Shown piece by piece: positions 27,405 to 36,530 of a DNA stretch of 64,000 nt (the stretch's first letter is position 1; each line of letters opens with the position of its first letter). This stretch comes from Pirellulaceae bacterium (GTDB taxonomy: Bacteria > Planctomycetota > Planctomycetia > Pirellulales > Pirellulaceae). The stretch is from positions 61,056-125,055 of the forward strand of contig JAHDXO010000011.1 in assembly GCA_023382975.1 (NCBI GenBank), given 5' to 3'. The position numbers and the translations under genes were made by a program. A model generated the notes under the pieces. That model had not been told where the DNA came from. It ran no database searches and worked only from the letters and a program-made list of their open reading frames with translations.

Positions 27405-27423
27405 GATGAAAAGGACCCTGCCC

Positions 27424-28848
27424 ATGCATTGCCAACAATTCGTCCGGTCGCCGCTCTCCCGGCGCGAGATGCTGCGCACCTGTGCAGGCGGGTTTGGCGC
27501 GGTGGCCTTGAGCGCTTTGTTCAACGACCGGGCGTTCGCCTCGGCCAACCCTCTGGCGCCCAAGCCGCCGCATTTCCCGCCCAAGGCGCGCAACGTGATC
27601 TTTCTGTACATGGACGGCGGCCCTTCGCAAGTCGATACGTTCGATTACAAGCCGCTGCTGGCGAAGTTTCACGGCGAAGATCCGCGGCAGGCGATGGGCC
27701 AGCTCGAACCAACCCAGTTCAACAACATCGGCCGGGTCATGAAGTCGCCGTGGAACTTCCGCCAGTACGGCGAGAGCGGAACGTGGGTCAGCGATCTGTT
27801 CCCGCATCTGGCCCGACACGTCGATGATCTGTGCGTGATCAAATCGATGGTCGCTCCGTTCCCCGAGCACACGGCGGCCAATTATTTCCTGCACACCGGT
27901 TCCGGATTGCAGGGACGGCCCAGCATGGGCGCGTGGGTCGGGTACGGCCTGGGCAGCGAGAGTCAAGATCTGCCCGGATTCATCGTGCTGAACGGCGGCC
28001 TGATCCCGCCGGGCGGTTTGGACAATTTCAATTCCGGATTCCTGCCCGCGGCGTACCAGGGGTCCGTCTTCAAACCGGGAGAGCATCCGGTGGCCAACAT
28101 CCGGCCGGTCGAACCGTCCCCCGAACTGCAGCGCAACAAGCTGGCGCTGTTGGCCGATTTGGATGCCCAATCGTTGCAGCGGACCGGGACGGATGATTCG
28201 CTGGAATCGGCGATCGCCAATTATGAAACGGCCTTCCGCATGCAGACGGCGGTGCCCGAACTGATGGATCTGAGCGACGAGACCGAGGCGACGCAGCGGA
28301 TGTACGGCTTCGAGGAACCTTGGCAGGGCACCAAGATCTTCGCGCGGCAATGCTTGCTGGCCCGGCGATTGGTCGAGCGCGGGGTGCGTTTCATCGAACT
28401 GACTTGCCCCGGCGGCAACGGCGACCGGTGGGACCAGCACGGCAATCTGGTCGACGGGCACCAGAAGAACGCCGTTTCGGTCGATCAGCCGATCGCCGCC
28501 CTGCTGACCGATCTCAAGACGCGCGGATTGCTCGACACGACGTTGGTGGTGTGGACCGGCGAGTTCGGTCGGACCCCGTTTGCGCAGGGCAGCGACGGCC
28601 GCGACCACAATCAATTCGCCTTTACGCTATGGGTGGCCGGCGGCGGCACGAAAGGCGGTTGCTCGTACGGCGAGACGGACGAGTGGGGCTACAAGACGGT
28701 GCGCGACCGGGTCGAAGTCCACGATCTGCACGCCACCATGCTGCATCTGCTGGGACTCGATCACACCAGGACGACGTTCCGCTTCAGTTCCCGCGACATG
28801 CGGTTGACCGATGTCCACGGACGCGTGCTGAACGATATACTGGCGTAA
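27424..28848 (+). CDS. DUF1501 family exported protein, partner of the cytochrome/DUF1549 protein
   Basis: The protein has 474 residues from the ATG at 27424, chosen because AAAAGGA lies 8 nt upstream; the ATG at 27406 lacks such a site and is inside the hairpin end. A Tat-like signal (LSRREMLRTCAGGFGAVALS) is followed by the DUF1501 marks: VIFLYMDGGPSQVDTFDYKP at about 60-80, DDLCVIKSMVAPFPEH at about 138, LLARRLVERGVRFIELT at about 315, RWDQHGNLVDGH at about 340 and WTGEFGRTPFAQGSDGRDHN at about 380-400. It is longer than the DUF1501 protein at 19545 and only distantly alike. Cotranscription with the upstream gene is likely. Confidence 0.9.
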   Translation: MHCQQFVRSPLSRREMLRTCAGGFGAVALSALFNDRAFASANPLAPKPPHFPPKARNVIFLYMDGGPSQVDTFDYKPLLAKFHGEDPRQAMGQLEPTQFNNIGRVMKSPWNFRQYGESGTWVSDLFPHLARHVDDLCVIKSMVAPFPEHTAANYFLHTGSGLQGRPSMGAWVGYGLGSESQDLPGFIVLNGGLIPPGGLDNFNSGFLPAAYQGSVFKPGEHPVANIRPVEPSPELQRNKLALLADLDAQSLQRTGTDDSLESAIANYETAFRMQTAVPELMDLSDETEATQRMYGFEEPWQGTKIFARQCLLARRLVERGVRFIELTCPGGNGDRWDQHGNLVDGHQKNAVSVDQPIAALLTDLKTRGLLDTTLVVWTGEFGRTPFAQGSDGRDHNQFAFTLWVAGGGTKGGCSYGETDEWGYKTVRDRVEVHDLHATMLHLLGLDHTRTTFRFSSRDMRLTDVHGRVLNDILA

Positions 28849-28851
28849 GGC

Positions 28852-28921
28852 AGTCCGCGGGCGCCAAACGCGGGTTCTGAATACTGGCATGACGTGGCCC
28901 GCGGGCGCCGAACGCGGGTCC
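28852..28921. repeat. Dispersed element, family B, two tandem copies
   Basis: Two copies of a 26-28 nt unit with the core GCGGGCGCC(G/A)AACGCGGGT lie at 28852-28877 and 28894-28921. The unit is partly palindromic: GACC/GGTC ends around CGGGCGCC. Other copies are at 33524-33605 (two), 55565-55592 and 55757-55784. Confidence 0.75.
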
Positions 28922-28960
28922 CGATGCCGCTACATCCATCGTCGCCGTCAACTATCCTCG

Positions 28961-28983
28961 TACCCGAATTCGTGAGATTTCGG
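28961..28983. repeat. Single arm of the family A palindrome
   Basis: TACCCGAATTCGTGAGATTT begins one arm of the family A element, with no matching second arm nearby. It ends 10 nt before the start codon of the next gene. Confidence 0.7.
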
Positions 28984-28993
28984 ATCCAGAAAC

Positions 28994-30601
28994 ATGGCTC
29001 GATCCCTGTTCGCCCCCGTAAATCCCGCACGCTGCGCCCGCATGTTGGCGTTGCTCGTCTGTTCCACAATCTTTGCCGGCTGCGGAAAACAGCCGTCGGC
29101 GACGGCCGGAAAATCCCTTGCGCCGCCATCGCGATCCGTCCCCGCCGAGACTCGGCAACCATCGGCGCCGACGCCTAAACCTGCACCACCCGATATTCAA
29201 CCGCCGGCCGCAGCGCCAGAATCGCCTGCCGCGCCTGCCAAGCCCAAGACCGCGCTGAAGCCCGAGCCGCCGCGCCGCTCGCTGGCCGATCTGCTGGACC
29301 AACCGGACGACGGCACCTTTGCGCCGCCGTTCATGCCGGGACAGCCAGCGGGGCAGCCGCGCAGTTCGACGATTCCGATCGACGACGCGAAAGTCGCCGC
29401 GGCCGGCATCCGCAAGCTCTCCGGCCAGCACCTGACGCTGTACACCGATGTGCCCAGCCAACCGGTCGTCGACGAACTGCCCGACGTGTTCGACGCCGCG
29501 GTGCCCGAGTGGTGTCGGTATTTCGGCATGGATCCGCTGGAAGTGGCCGATTGGCACGTGACCGGCTTTCTGGTCCAGGAGAAGACCCGCTTTCAAGGCA
29601 CCGGGCTGATGCCTGCGGACCTGCCGCCGTTTCTGAACGGCTACCAGCGCGGGCCGTACATTTGGGCTTACGAGCAGTCGGACGCCTACTACCGCCGCCA
29701 TCTGCTGCTGCACGAGGGTGTGCATGGATTCATGAACCTGCTGGTCGGCGGCATCGGGCCGCCTTGGTACGCCGAAGGAATGGCCGAATTGCTGAGCACC
29801 CATCTCTGGCAAGACGGCCGGATCAAGATCGCCTATATGCCCGAGGATAAGTCCGAAACGCCCGGTTGGGGACGCATCAAGATCGTACGGGACGACCTGC
29901 AGGCCGGTCGCGGGATGATGCCGATCAGCATCATGAACTACGGGCCTCAGGCGCATCTGCAGAACGAGCCCTACGGCTGGTGCTGGGCGCTGGCCGCGTT
30001 CTTGGACGGGCATCCCGCGTACCGCGATCGCTTTCGCAGCCTGTTTCACCGAGTCCGCGAACCGAACTTGACCGAAGCTTGCCAGCAGTTGTACGCCGAC
30101 GACTGGATCGACTTGAACGAGCAATGGCAGATCTTTGTCGTCGATCTGGACTATGGCTATAACCTGGAGCGTGCTGCGGTTCTGCGAAAGCCGCCCGCGG
30201 CACTGCCACCCGGCGGAACAACGGTCACGGTCGATGCGACTCGCGGCTGGCAATCGACGGGCATTTGGCTCGAAGCCAATCAGGCCTATCGATTAATCGC
30301 CACAGGTCGGTACCAAGTGGCCCAGACGACCGAGATCTGGTGGTGCGAGCCGGGGGGTGTGACGATTCATTACCACCGCGGGCAACCGCTGGGCCTGCTG
30401 GTCGGTGCTGTCCGCGACGATTCCCAGCCGCTCGCTGGACTCTCGCCGTTGACTCGCCCGGAACCCGTCGGGCTCTCGCGAACCTGGATTCCCGAGACTA
30501 GTGGCACACTGTACCTGAAGATCAACGAATCGTCCGCCCAACTGGCCGACAACCAAGGCGAATTGACCGTCCGCATCGAACCTGCCGCCCCGTCCGGCTG
30601 A
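28994..30601 (+). CDS. Lipoprotein with a HExxH metallopeptidase-like motif
   Basis: This is a 535-residue protein. Its signal ends in a lipobox (LLVCSTIFAGC), so it is membrane-anchored at about Cys29. Residues 30-110 are Pro/Ala-rich and probably a flexible tether. RRHLLLHEGVHGFMNLLVG at about 235-253 contains HEGVH, a HExxH zinc site. PPWYAEGMAELLSTHLW follows about 15 residues later and places a Glu as the likely third ligand, the pattern of gluzincin (MA clan) peptidases. Residues about 400-535 look like a beta-rich C-terminal domain. The substrate is unknown. The gene is monocistronic, or leads a loose unit with the isomerase-like gene 147 nt downstream. Confidence 0.75.
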   Translation: MARSLFAPVNPARCARMLALLVCSTIFAGCGKQPSATAGKSLAPPSRSVPAETRQPSAPTPKPAPPDIQPPAAAPESPAAPAKPKTALKPEPPRRSLADLLDQPDDGTFAPPFMPGQPAGQPRSSTIPIDDAKVAAAGIRKLSGQHLTLYTDVPSQPVVDELPDVFDAAVPEWCRYFGMDPLEVADWHVTGFLVQEKTRFQGTGLMPADLPPFLNGYQRGPYIWAYEQSDAYYRRHLLLHEGVHGFMNLLVGGIGPPWYAEGMAELLSTHLWQDGRIKIAYMPEDKSETPGWGRIKIVRDDLQAGRGMMPISIMNYGPQAHLQNEPYGWCWALAAFLDGHPAYRDRFRSLFHRVREPNLTEACQQLYADDWIDLNEQWQIFVVDLDYGYNLERAAVLRKPPAALPPGGTTVTVDATRGWQSTGIWLEANQAYRLIATGRYQVAQTTEIWWCEPGGVTIHYHRGQPLGLLVGAVRDDSQPLAGLSPLTRPEPVGLSRTWIPETSGTLYLKINESSAQLADNQGELTVRIEPAAPSG

Positions 30602-30748
30602 ATGTCGGCGTTCGCGATGCCGAATGCCGATCCAACATATCCTGCCGACGCGAGGGTGTTCCCAGCTCGCCTCGCGGTTCCGGCAGACTGCAATTTGGCG
30701 GCGAACCTGTTATCTTGTACTTCTTCCCATTTTCCCAAGGAGCAAACG

Positions 30749-31615
30749 ATGAACGAGAGCAAACTCTCCCGGCGCGGTCTGATCTGTGGAGCAACGGTCG
30801 TCGCGGCCGGTGCGGTGGCCGGACGAATTGGTGCCCAGGACGAAGCCAAGGAAATCCAACGGGTCGTCACCAACGGCCGGATCAACCAGTCGGTCAGCCG
30901 CTGGTGCTATCGCAACCTGAGCTTGGACGAATTGTGCCAGGCATCGGCCAAGATTGGACTGAAAGGAATCGACCTGCTGAATCCCAGCGATTTTCCGACC
31001 GTGAAGAAGTACGGATTGGTTTGCACGATGGCCTCCGGCGGCGGCAGCCTGAACGACAAAGCGAAGCACGAGGGGACGATCGCCAAGATTCGCGAGAACA
31101 TCGAAGCGGCCGCCGAATACGGCTTTCCCAATGTCATCGCCATGGCGGGCAACCACAACGACATCCCCAACGACGTCGGGATCGAGAACGCGGTCGCGGC
31201 GCTGAAACAGGTCGCCGGCCTGGCCGAAGAGAAGAAAGTCTGCGTCTGCGTCGAGTACCTGAACAGCCGGGTCGACCATCCGGGCTACGCCTTTGACAAC
31301 ATGGCCTGGGGTGTCGAAGTCTGCCAGCGGGTCGGGTCGCCGCAGGTCAAGATCCTGTACGACATCTACCACGCGCAGATCATGGAGGGCGACATCATCC
31401 GCACGATCCGCACGCACAAGGACTTGATCGGGCATTACCACACGGGCGGCAATCCGGGGCGGAACGAGATCGACGAAACTCAGGAACTGTACTACCCGGC
31501 CATCATGCGCGCCATCGTGGAAACCGGCTTCACCGGCTACGTCGCCCACGAATTCGTGCCCAAACGCGACCCGCTCACGTCACTTGCCCAGGCGGCCAAG
31601 ATCTGCGACGTGTAA
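30749..31615 (+). CDS. Exported TIM-barrel sugar isomerase/epimerase-like protein
   Basis: The protein has 288 residues from the ATG at 30749, which has AAGGAG at 30737-30742. The N-terminus is a Tat-type signal (KLSRRGLICGATVVAAGAVA). The body matches the xylose isomerase-like/AP endonuclease 2 fold. SLDELCQASAKIGLKGIDLL, VCVCVEYLNSRVDHPG, VKILYDIYHAQIMEGDIIRT and IGHYHTGGNPGRNEID supply the Glu, Asp and His metal ligands expected of the family. It most resembles hydroxypyruvate isomerase-type proteins. An exported isomerase is common in planctomycetes, but the substrate is unknown. The nearby secreted hydrolases suggest a sugar substrate. Confidence 0.8.
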   Translation: MNESKLSRRGLICGATVVAAGAVAGRIGAQDEAKEIQRVVTNGRINQSVSRWCYRNLSLDELCQASAKIGLKGIDLLNPSDFPTVKKYGLVCTMASGGGSLNDKAKHEGTIAKIRENIEAAAEYGFPNVIAMAGNHNDIPNDVGIENAVAALKQVAGLAEEKKVCVCVEYLNSRVDHPGYAFDNMAWGVEVCQRVGSPQVKILYDIYHAQIMEGDIIRTIRTHKDLIGHYHTGGNPGRNEIDETQELYYPAIMRAIVETGFTGYVAHEFVPKRDPLTSLAQAAKICDV

Positions 31616-31749
31616 GGACGCTGTCAGCAAGGGTGTTCCGGTCCCCGGGGCGGAATCCACCATCTGCTCCGGGGGCGGCATCTGGCCGGAAAACTCTTGC
31701 CGTTTCCTCCGCAAGTCATCTATGATGAACGCGGAAAGGTCTTCGGCAA

Positions 31750-33516
31750 GTGCTTGAATCCCGTACTTCCCACATCGCGGAGCGTCGTGCGCCGGGGGCG
31801 TCGTGCGAGGCGCCGCCGGTGTACATCCCGCCTCCGGTGCCCCCTCCGCAATTGGTGCCGGTGCCGCGACTCGACGCGGCCCCTCCATGCGCGCTGCCGC
31901 CTCCGCCGCCCGACGCGGTGGTCCAGGAATCCCGCGAGCGACTTCGGCAACGGCAGGCTCAGTTCCTGGTATTCGCCGCGTTGCCCGGCGGGTTGACCAG
32001 TCTGGTGGTCCACTTGGGCTTGCTAATCGGTTTGGCCGTCTATGCGCTGACGCAGCCGTTTCTGGGCGACCGAACGATCTCGGTCGAAGTCGTTCCCTCG
32101 GTCGACGAAGTGACCGAGGACTTGGTCGAGTTGACGGTGGACATCCCGCCGCTGTTGGACGATATCGTCGAGGCGCCGTTGGCCGAGACGCAGACGTGGG
32201 ACGACGCAACGCTGGAAATGCCCGATCAAGTGCTGGATGCCCAGTTACTGGATCTGCTGGCGCCGCGGATGACTTCGGCCAGCGATCCGGTTCTGGGCGG
32301 CGGCGTGGAGAGCGGTTTCGTCGCGCCGCGCGTCCGCGGCGGGGAATTGGCCACTCGGGCACAACGCCGCCGCCAGGCGCTGGCCTACGGCGCCACGATG
32401 GACAGCGAAAACGCGGTCGATCTGGCACTCGAGTGGCTGGTCAGGCATCAGCGCAGCGACGGCTCGTGGAGTTTCCAGCACCGCGCGGGCGATCACCAGT
32501 GCCCCGCGTGCCTCTGTTCGGCCGAGGGCCGTGCGGGTGCGGAAAACGGAGCCACCGGCATGGTGCTGTTGGCTTTGCTCGGTGCCGGGCACACGCATCG
32601 GGAGGGCCAGTACCGGGAGTCCGTCACCGGCGGGCTGCGCTACCTGATCCAACGGCAGAAGCCCGATGGCAACTTGATGGATGCCAGCGGCAATATGTAC
32701 AGCCAAGGCTTGGCGACCTTGGCCTTGTGCGAAGCCGTGGCGATGACGCGTTACACGGACCAGCGAAGCGTTGCAGCGGCTGGCGCCGGCGACGCCGAAT
32801 CCGCAGAGGCAGCGACGCCGAGTGCTTTCGCGCAGCCGATCGATTTCGTCGAATTGTCCGACGCGGCTCAACGGGGCGTCCAGTTTATCGAATACGCGCA
32901 ACATGCAGGCGGGGGGTGGCGTTACACTCCCTTGCAAACGGGGGACACATCCATCGTGGGCTGGCAGTTGATGGCGCTCAAGAGCGGCTACTTGGCCGGT
33001 TTGTCCGTGGACCCGCAGGTCGTCAAACGCTCGGTGGTATTTCTGGATTCCGTCGCCGAGGACCAAGTCGGCTCCTGCTACGGATACATGAGCGGGACAC
33101 GGCGAACCCGCGTGCCCGTCGGGTCCGCCTCGGCCACCACGGCCATCGGCCTGCTCTGCCGCATGTACACCGGCTGGCCGCGGAACCATCCAGGGATGAC
33201 GTTGGGCGTCAAGCGGCTGATGCTATCCCGCCAACCCAACAAGGGCATGTACTTCTACTACTATGCCATGCAGGTCATGCATCATTACGGCGGTGCCGAT
33301 TGGCAAGAGTGGAACGACGGGTTTCGCAACGACTTGGTCAAACAGCAGCGGCGCCAAGGCCGCGAGGCGGGCAGTTGGCTGTTCCGGGGCGCCCACGACG
33401 ATGCCGGACGTCTGTATTGCACGGCGATGGCCGCCATGTGTCTGGAAGTGTACTATCGCTACTCGCCCATCTACGGCGACGAAGCCGTCGCAGCAACCAC
33501 AGCCGACGACCGCTGA
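31750..33516 (+). CDS. Prenyltransferase/squalene-oxidase-repeat membrane protein
   Basis: The 588-residue protein starts at GTG 31750. Residues 1-75 are Pro-rich and cytoplasmic in type. One membrane helix lies at about 80-100 (SLVVHLGLLIGLAVYALTQP). An acidic stretch (about 105-165) follows. Residues about 215-575 hold alpha-toroid repeats typical of the prenyltransferase/squalene oxidase superfamily, such as ALEWLVRHQRSDGSWSFQ, GLRYLIQRQKPDGN, GVQFIEYAQHAGGGWRYTP and GMYFYYYAMQVMHHYGG. The DxDD motif of true squalene-hopene cyclases is not evident, so cyclase activity is doubtful. Such proteins are very common in planctomycetes, where the function is unknown. Confidence 0.82.
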   Translation: MLESRTSHIAERRAPGASCEAPPVYIPPPVPPPQLVPVPRLDAAPPCALPPPPPDAVVQESRERLRQRQAQFLVFAALPGGLTSLVVHLGLLIGLAVYALTQPFLGDRTISVEVVPSVDEVTEDLVELTVDIPPLLDDIVEAPLAETQTWDDATLEMPDQVLDAQLLDLLAPRMTSASDPVLGGGVESGFVAPRVRGGELATRAQRRRQALAYGATMDSENAVDLALEWLVRHQRSDGSWSFQHRAGDHQCPACLCSAEGRAGAENGATGMVLLALLGAGHTHREGQYRESVTGGLRYLIQRQKPDGNLMDASGNMYSQGLATLALCEAVAMTRYTDQRSVAAAGAGDAESAEAATPSAFAQPIDFVELSDAAQRGVQFIEYAQHAGGGWRYTPLQTGDTSIVGWQLMALKSGYLAGLSVDPQVVKRSVVFLDSVAEDQVGSCYGYMSGTRRTRVPVGSASATTAIGLLCRMYTGWPRNHPGMTLGVKRLMLSRQPNKGMYFYYYAMQVMHHYGGADWQEWNDGFRNDLVKQQRRQGREAGSWLFRGAHDDAGRLYCTAMAAMCLEVYYRYSPIYGDEAVAATTADDR

Positions 33517-33523
33517 CGGCCAA

Positions 33524-33605
33524 GTGGCCTGCGGGCGCCGAACGCAGGTCCGCGTTGCAGCAATGGCGAGTGACGAAGTGGCCTGCGGGCGCCGAACGCA
33601 GGTCC
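33524..33605. repeat. Dispersed element, family B, two direct copies
   Basis: Two identical 28-nt copies beginning GTGGCCTGCGGGCGCC (33524-33551 and 33578-33605) are separated by 26 nt. The pair fills the whole gap between the squalene-repeat gene and the convergent alpha-E gene. Confidence 0.85.
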
Positions 33606-33608
33606 ATC

Positions 33609-34568
33609 CTAGGAGCCGACGTTGGGTTCGACGGCGAAGAAGGTCTGGAAGATCGCGTCGCCCACGCCATTGAGGCGGGTTTGCAGCGAGTCGAGGAATT
33701 CGTGCAGGCCCTGGCCGAGGATCTCGCTGACGTGCGAGTAGGCCAGATCGCTGCGCAATTGCCCCAGGCGTTTCTCGGCCGGGTTCCAGTAGGTGTCCTC
33801 GGGCGAGCCGGCGATGGCGTGCAGCGATTCGTTGGCGCTGTCGACGCAATGCATGATCGCCCGCGGAAACAGGCGGTCCAAGATCAGAAAGCCCACGACT
33901 CGCTCCGGAGTGATCGTGCCGTGCCGCTTGCGGAACATCTCGAATCCGCTGACCGACCGCAGCACGGCCGACCATTGCAGGTCGTCGGTGGGCGTGCCGA
34001 CGTCCTGGATCTTGGGCAGCAGCATGTAGTACTTGACGTCCAGGATGCGGGACGTCTTGTCCGCGCGTTCCAGCATGCGGCCCAGCCGCGCGAAGTGCCA
34101 GCCTTCGCCGTGCGACATGGTGGCGTCGGTGATGCCCTTGAATTGCTGGCTGGCCCATTTGACGTCCTGGCAGAAATCCTGCGGCGAATCCAGGATGTCC
34201 GCGTTGCCGGCAGCCGCGGTCACGCTGTGGTAGAAGTTGTTCAACTGCTCCCACATCTCCGTCGAGATCGCTTCGCGGATCGAGCGGGCGTTCTCCCGCG
34301 CGATGCTCAAGCACGACAGGATCGAATTGGAATAGTCCCGGTCGAAGGCCAGAAAGCGGATGACGTTCTCCCGCGTGGGCCGGCCGTAGCGTTCGAAGAA
34401 CCGGGCGTCGTCGGCCGTGGTGCTGATCAGCGGTTGCCACTGTTCCCGCACGTTGGGCGGCGAGTCCAGAATGAAGTTGAACGTGACATCGATGAAGCGG
34501 GCCAGATTCTCGGCTCGTTCCACGTAGCGGCTGATCCAATAGATCGAATCCGCCACACGGCTCAACAT
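33609..34568 (-). CDS. Alpha-E domain protein (DUF403)
   Basis: The protein has 319 residues from the ATG at 34568. The start MLSRVADSIYWISRYVERAE is the family signature, followed by RFLAFDRDYSNSILSCLSIA and RENARSIREAISTEMWEQLN. GEGWHFARLGRMLERADKTS at about 185-205 is the second signature. The protein is all-helical and cytoplasmic. It is almost always encoded next to a circularly permuted ATP-grasp protein, as here (34 nt downstream of it). Together they are thought to act in making or modifying a peptide or amide bond; the product is unknown. The transglutaminase-like gene often seen with the pair is not adjacent in this window. Confidence 0.88.
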   Translation of the reverse strand: MLSRVADSIYWISRYVERAENLARFIDVTFNFILDSPPNVREQWQPLISTTADDARFFERYGRPTRENVIRFLAFDRDYSNSILSCLSIARENARSIREAISTEMWEQLNNFYHSVTAAAGNADILDSPQDFCQDVKWASQQFKGITDATMSHGEGWHFARLGRMLERADKTSRILDVKYYMLLPKIQDVGTPTDDLQWSAVLRSVSGFEMFRKRHGTITPERVVGFLILDRLFPRAIMHCVDSANESLHAIAGSPEDTYWNPAEKRLGQLRSDLAYSHVSEILGQGLHEFLDSLQTRLNGVGDAIFQTFFAVEPNVGS

Positions 34569-34602
34569 CCGCGAGGTTCCGAAAGTGCGGGGCTCGGCGA
34601 GT

Positions 34603-36117
34603 CTATTGGCTCGGTACGTCACGGCTTTCCTCCTCGGTCGCGATGACCCACGTGTCCTTGCTGCCACCGCCCTGCGACGAATTGACGACCAGCGAGCCCT
34701 GCCGCAGGGCCACCCGGGTCAGTCCGCCCGGCAGGACGTAAATCTCTCGGCCGTACAGGATGTAGGGGCGGAAATCGACGTGCCGGCCTTCCAGGCGGTC
34801 GCCGACGACCGTTGGCACGCGGGACAGTGACAGCGTGGGCTGAGCGATATAGTTGCGGGGATTCTGCTGAATGCGGCCGGCGAATTCCTCGCGCTCTTCG
34901 CGCGTCGAGTGCGGACCGATCAACATGCCGTATCCGCCGGCTTCGTTCGCCGCCTTGACCACCAGTTCATCCAGGTGCTCCAGCACGTACCGGCGCTGGG
35001 ATTCGTCGAAACACACGTACGTCGGCACGTTCGGAATGATCGCGTCTTCGTCCAGGTAGTAGCGGATCATCTTTTCGACATAGGCGTAAATCACCTTGTC
35101 GTCCGCCACGCCGGTGCCCGGCGCGTTGGCCAGCGCCACGCGGCCCTGGCGGTAGACGTCGATCAGCCCGGGAACGCCCAGTACCGAGTCGGCCCGGAAC
35201 GTCTGCGGGTCGATGAAGTCGTCGTCGATGCGGCGGTAGATGACATCCACCCGCTCGAATCCGGCCGTGGTCCTCATGCAGACATAGCCGTCGCGCACGA
35301 CCAGATCGCGCCCCTCGACCAATTCGACCCCCATCTGCTGAGCCAGGAACGAGTGCTCGTAGTACGCGCTGTTGTAGACGCCGGGCGTCATCAGCACGAC
35401 GGTCGGCTGAGCCACCGCCTCGGGCGCCAGGTGCTCCAGCGTGGCCAACAAGTGGCTGGGATAGTCGACCACCGGCAGCACGCGCGAGGCCTGAAAAATC
35501 TGCGGGAAACTCCGCTTCATCGCCATGCGGTTTTGCAGCACGTACGATACCCCCGAGGGCACTCGCAGATTGTCCTCCAGCACGTAGATCTGGCCATCGC
35601 GGTCGCGGACCAGATCGGTTCCGGTGATGTGGCACCAGATGCCCCGCGGCGGATTCAAACCGCGGCAGACCTCGCGGTAGCTTTTCGCGCTGGCCAGGAT
35701 TTCGCGCGGCACCACGCCGTCCTGGACGATCCGCTGCTCGTGGTACACGTCGTCGATGAAAAAATTGAGCGCCCGGATCCGCTGCTTCAAACCGCGGTTG
35801 AGCCGTTGCCATTCGGTCGCGTTGATGATCCGCGGCACCAGGTCGAAGGGAAAAATCTTCTCGGTGCCTTCCGACGCGCCGTAGACGTTGAACGTGATTC
35901 CCATCCGGAACAGCAACCGTTCGGCCGCTTGCTGTCGGTGCAGCAGATCGTTGCGGCCAAGCGAACGGATCTTGCCGACCAACAACTCAGCGCCGGCACG
36001 CGGTTGCCCGTCCGGATCGATCAATTCGTCGTAGAACCCCTCGGTATCGTAGTCCGCGAACCAGGCGGAAAAGCCCGAGCCGCCGGCAGCAGCCAATGTG
36101 ATCTGTTCCTCCGTCAT
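34603..36117 (-). CDS. Circularly permuted ATP-grasp protein (type 2, DUF404/DUF407)
   Basis: The protein has 504 residues from the ATG at 36117. Family marks are [20 protein letters not shown] at about 100, [20 protein letters not shown] (the first residue here is L in this protein) at about 130, and [20 protein letters not shown] at about 175-195. [20 protein letters not shown] follows at about 245. [20 protein letters not shown] at about 385 carries the ATP-grasp Lys and Gly loop. The family is expected to ligate a carboxylate and an amine using ATP. It heads a two-gene unit with the alpha-E gene. Confidence 0.9.
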   Translation of the reverse strand: MTEEQITLAAAGGSGFSAWFADYDTEGFYDELIDPDGQPRAGAELLVGKIRSLGRNDLLHRQQAAERLLFRMGITFNVYGASEGTEKIFPFDLVPRIINATEWQRLNRGLKQRIRALNFFIDDVYHEQRIVQDGVVPREILASAKSYREVCRGLNPPRGIWCHITGTDLVRDRDGQIYVLEDNLRVPSGVSYVLQNRMAMKRSFPQIFQASRVLPVVDYPSHLLATLEHLAPEAVAQPTVVLMTPGVYNSAYYEHSFLAQQMGVELVEGRDLVVRDGYVCMRTTAGFERVDVIYRRIDDDFIDPQTFRADSVLGVPGLIDVYRQGRVALANAPGTGVADDKVIYAYVEKMIRYYLDEDAIIPNVPTYVCFDESQRRYVLEHLDELVVKAANEAGGYGMLIGPHSTREEREEFAGRIQQNPRNYIAQPTLSLSRVPTVVGDRLEGRHVDFRPYILYGREIYVLPGGLTRVALRQGSLVVNSSQGGGSKDTWVIATEEESRDVPSQ

Positions 36118-36530
36118 TGCGGTATCTCCTCGGTGCGTCGGCCGTCGAGCGGCAGAGCCAACCATGATCTCCGCCATTTTCCCCATTCGACGGGAAACCG
36201 CAATCCCGGCTCGCTGGCAGATGGAATCGCCAGCGTCGGGCCGGATCGTGACCGAGCGGCAAGAGCGAACGCATCCGCCCTTTCTGACAACCGGCCTTTC
36301 CCTGCTGACATGCTTGGCCAGGAATGAGCGGCCTTCGAGTTTTTCACCGCCTCGCCCCCCGAACGAGCACGCAACCGCCCTATCGCCAAAAAGGCCGCCT
36401 CAGTAGAATGCCGTCCGCGGGCATACCGCGCGCGGCGAGAACTCAATGGGTCGCCAAAATCCCAAGAATTGCGGCGTACGAAAGTCCGAATTCTCACGAA
36501 TTCGGTTACGAAACAACGAGAGCGATTTGG
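36118..36530. other. Gap between divergent ATP-grasp and chorismate synthase genes, 413 nt
   Basis: No gene is supported in this stretch. It contains one arm of the family A palindrome at 36486-36509. I see no convincing promoter for aroC by eye. Confidence 0.5.
36486..36509. repeat. Single arm of the family A palindrome
   Basis: A 24-nt arm with the core GAATTCTCACGAATTC ends 21 nt before the aroC start codon. A matching left arm is absent. It lies in the expected 5' untranslated region of aroC. Confidence 0.75.
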
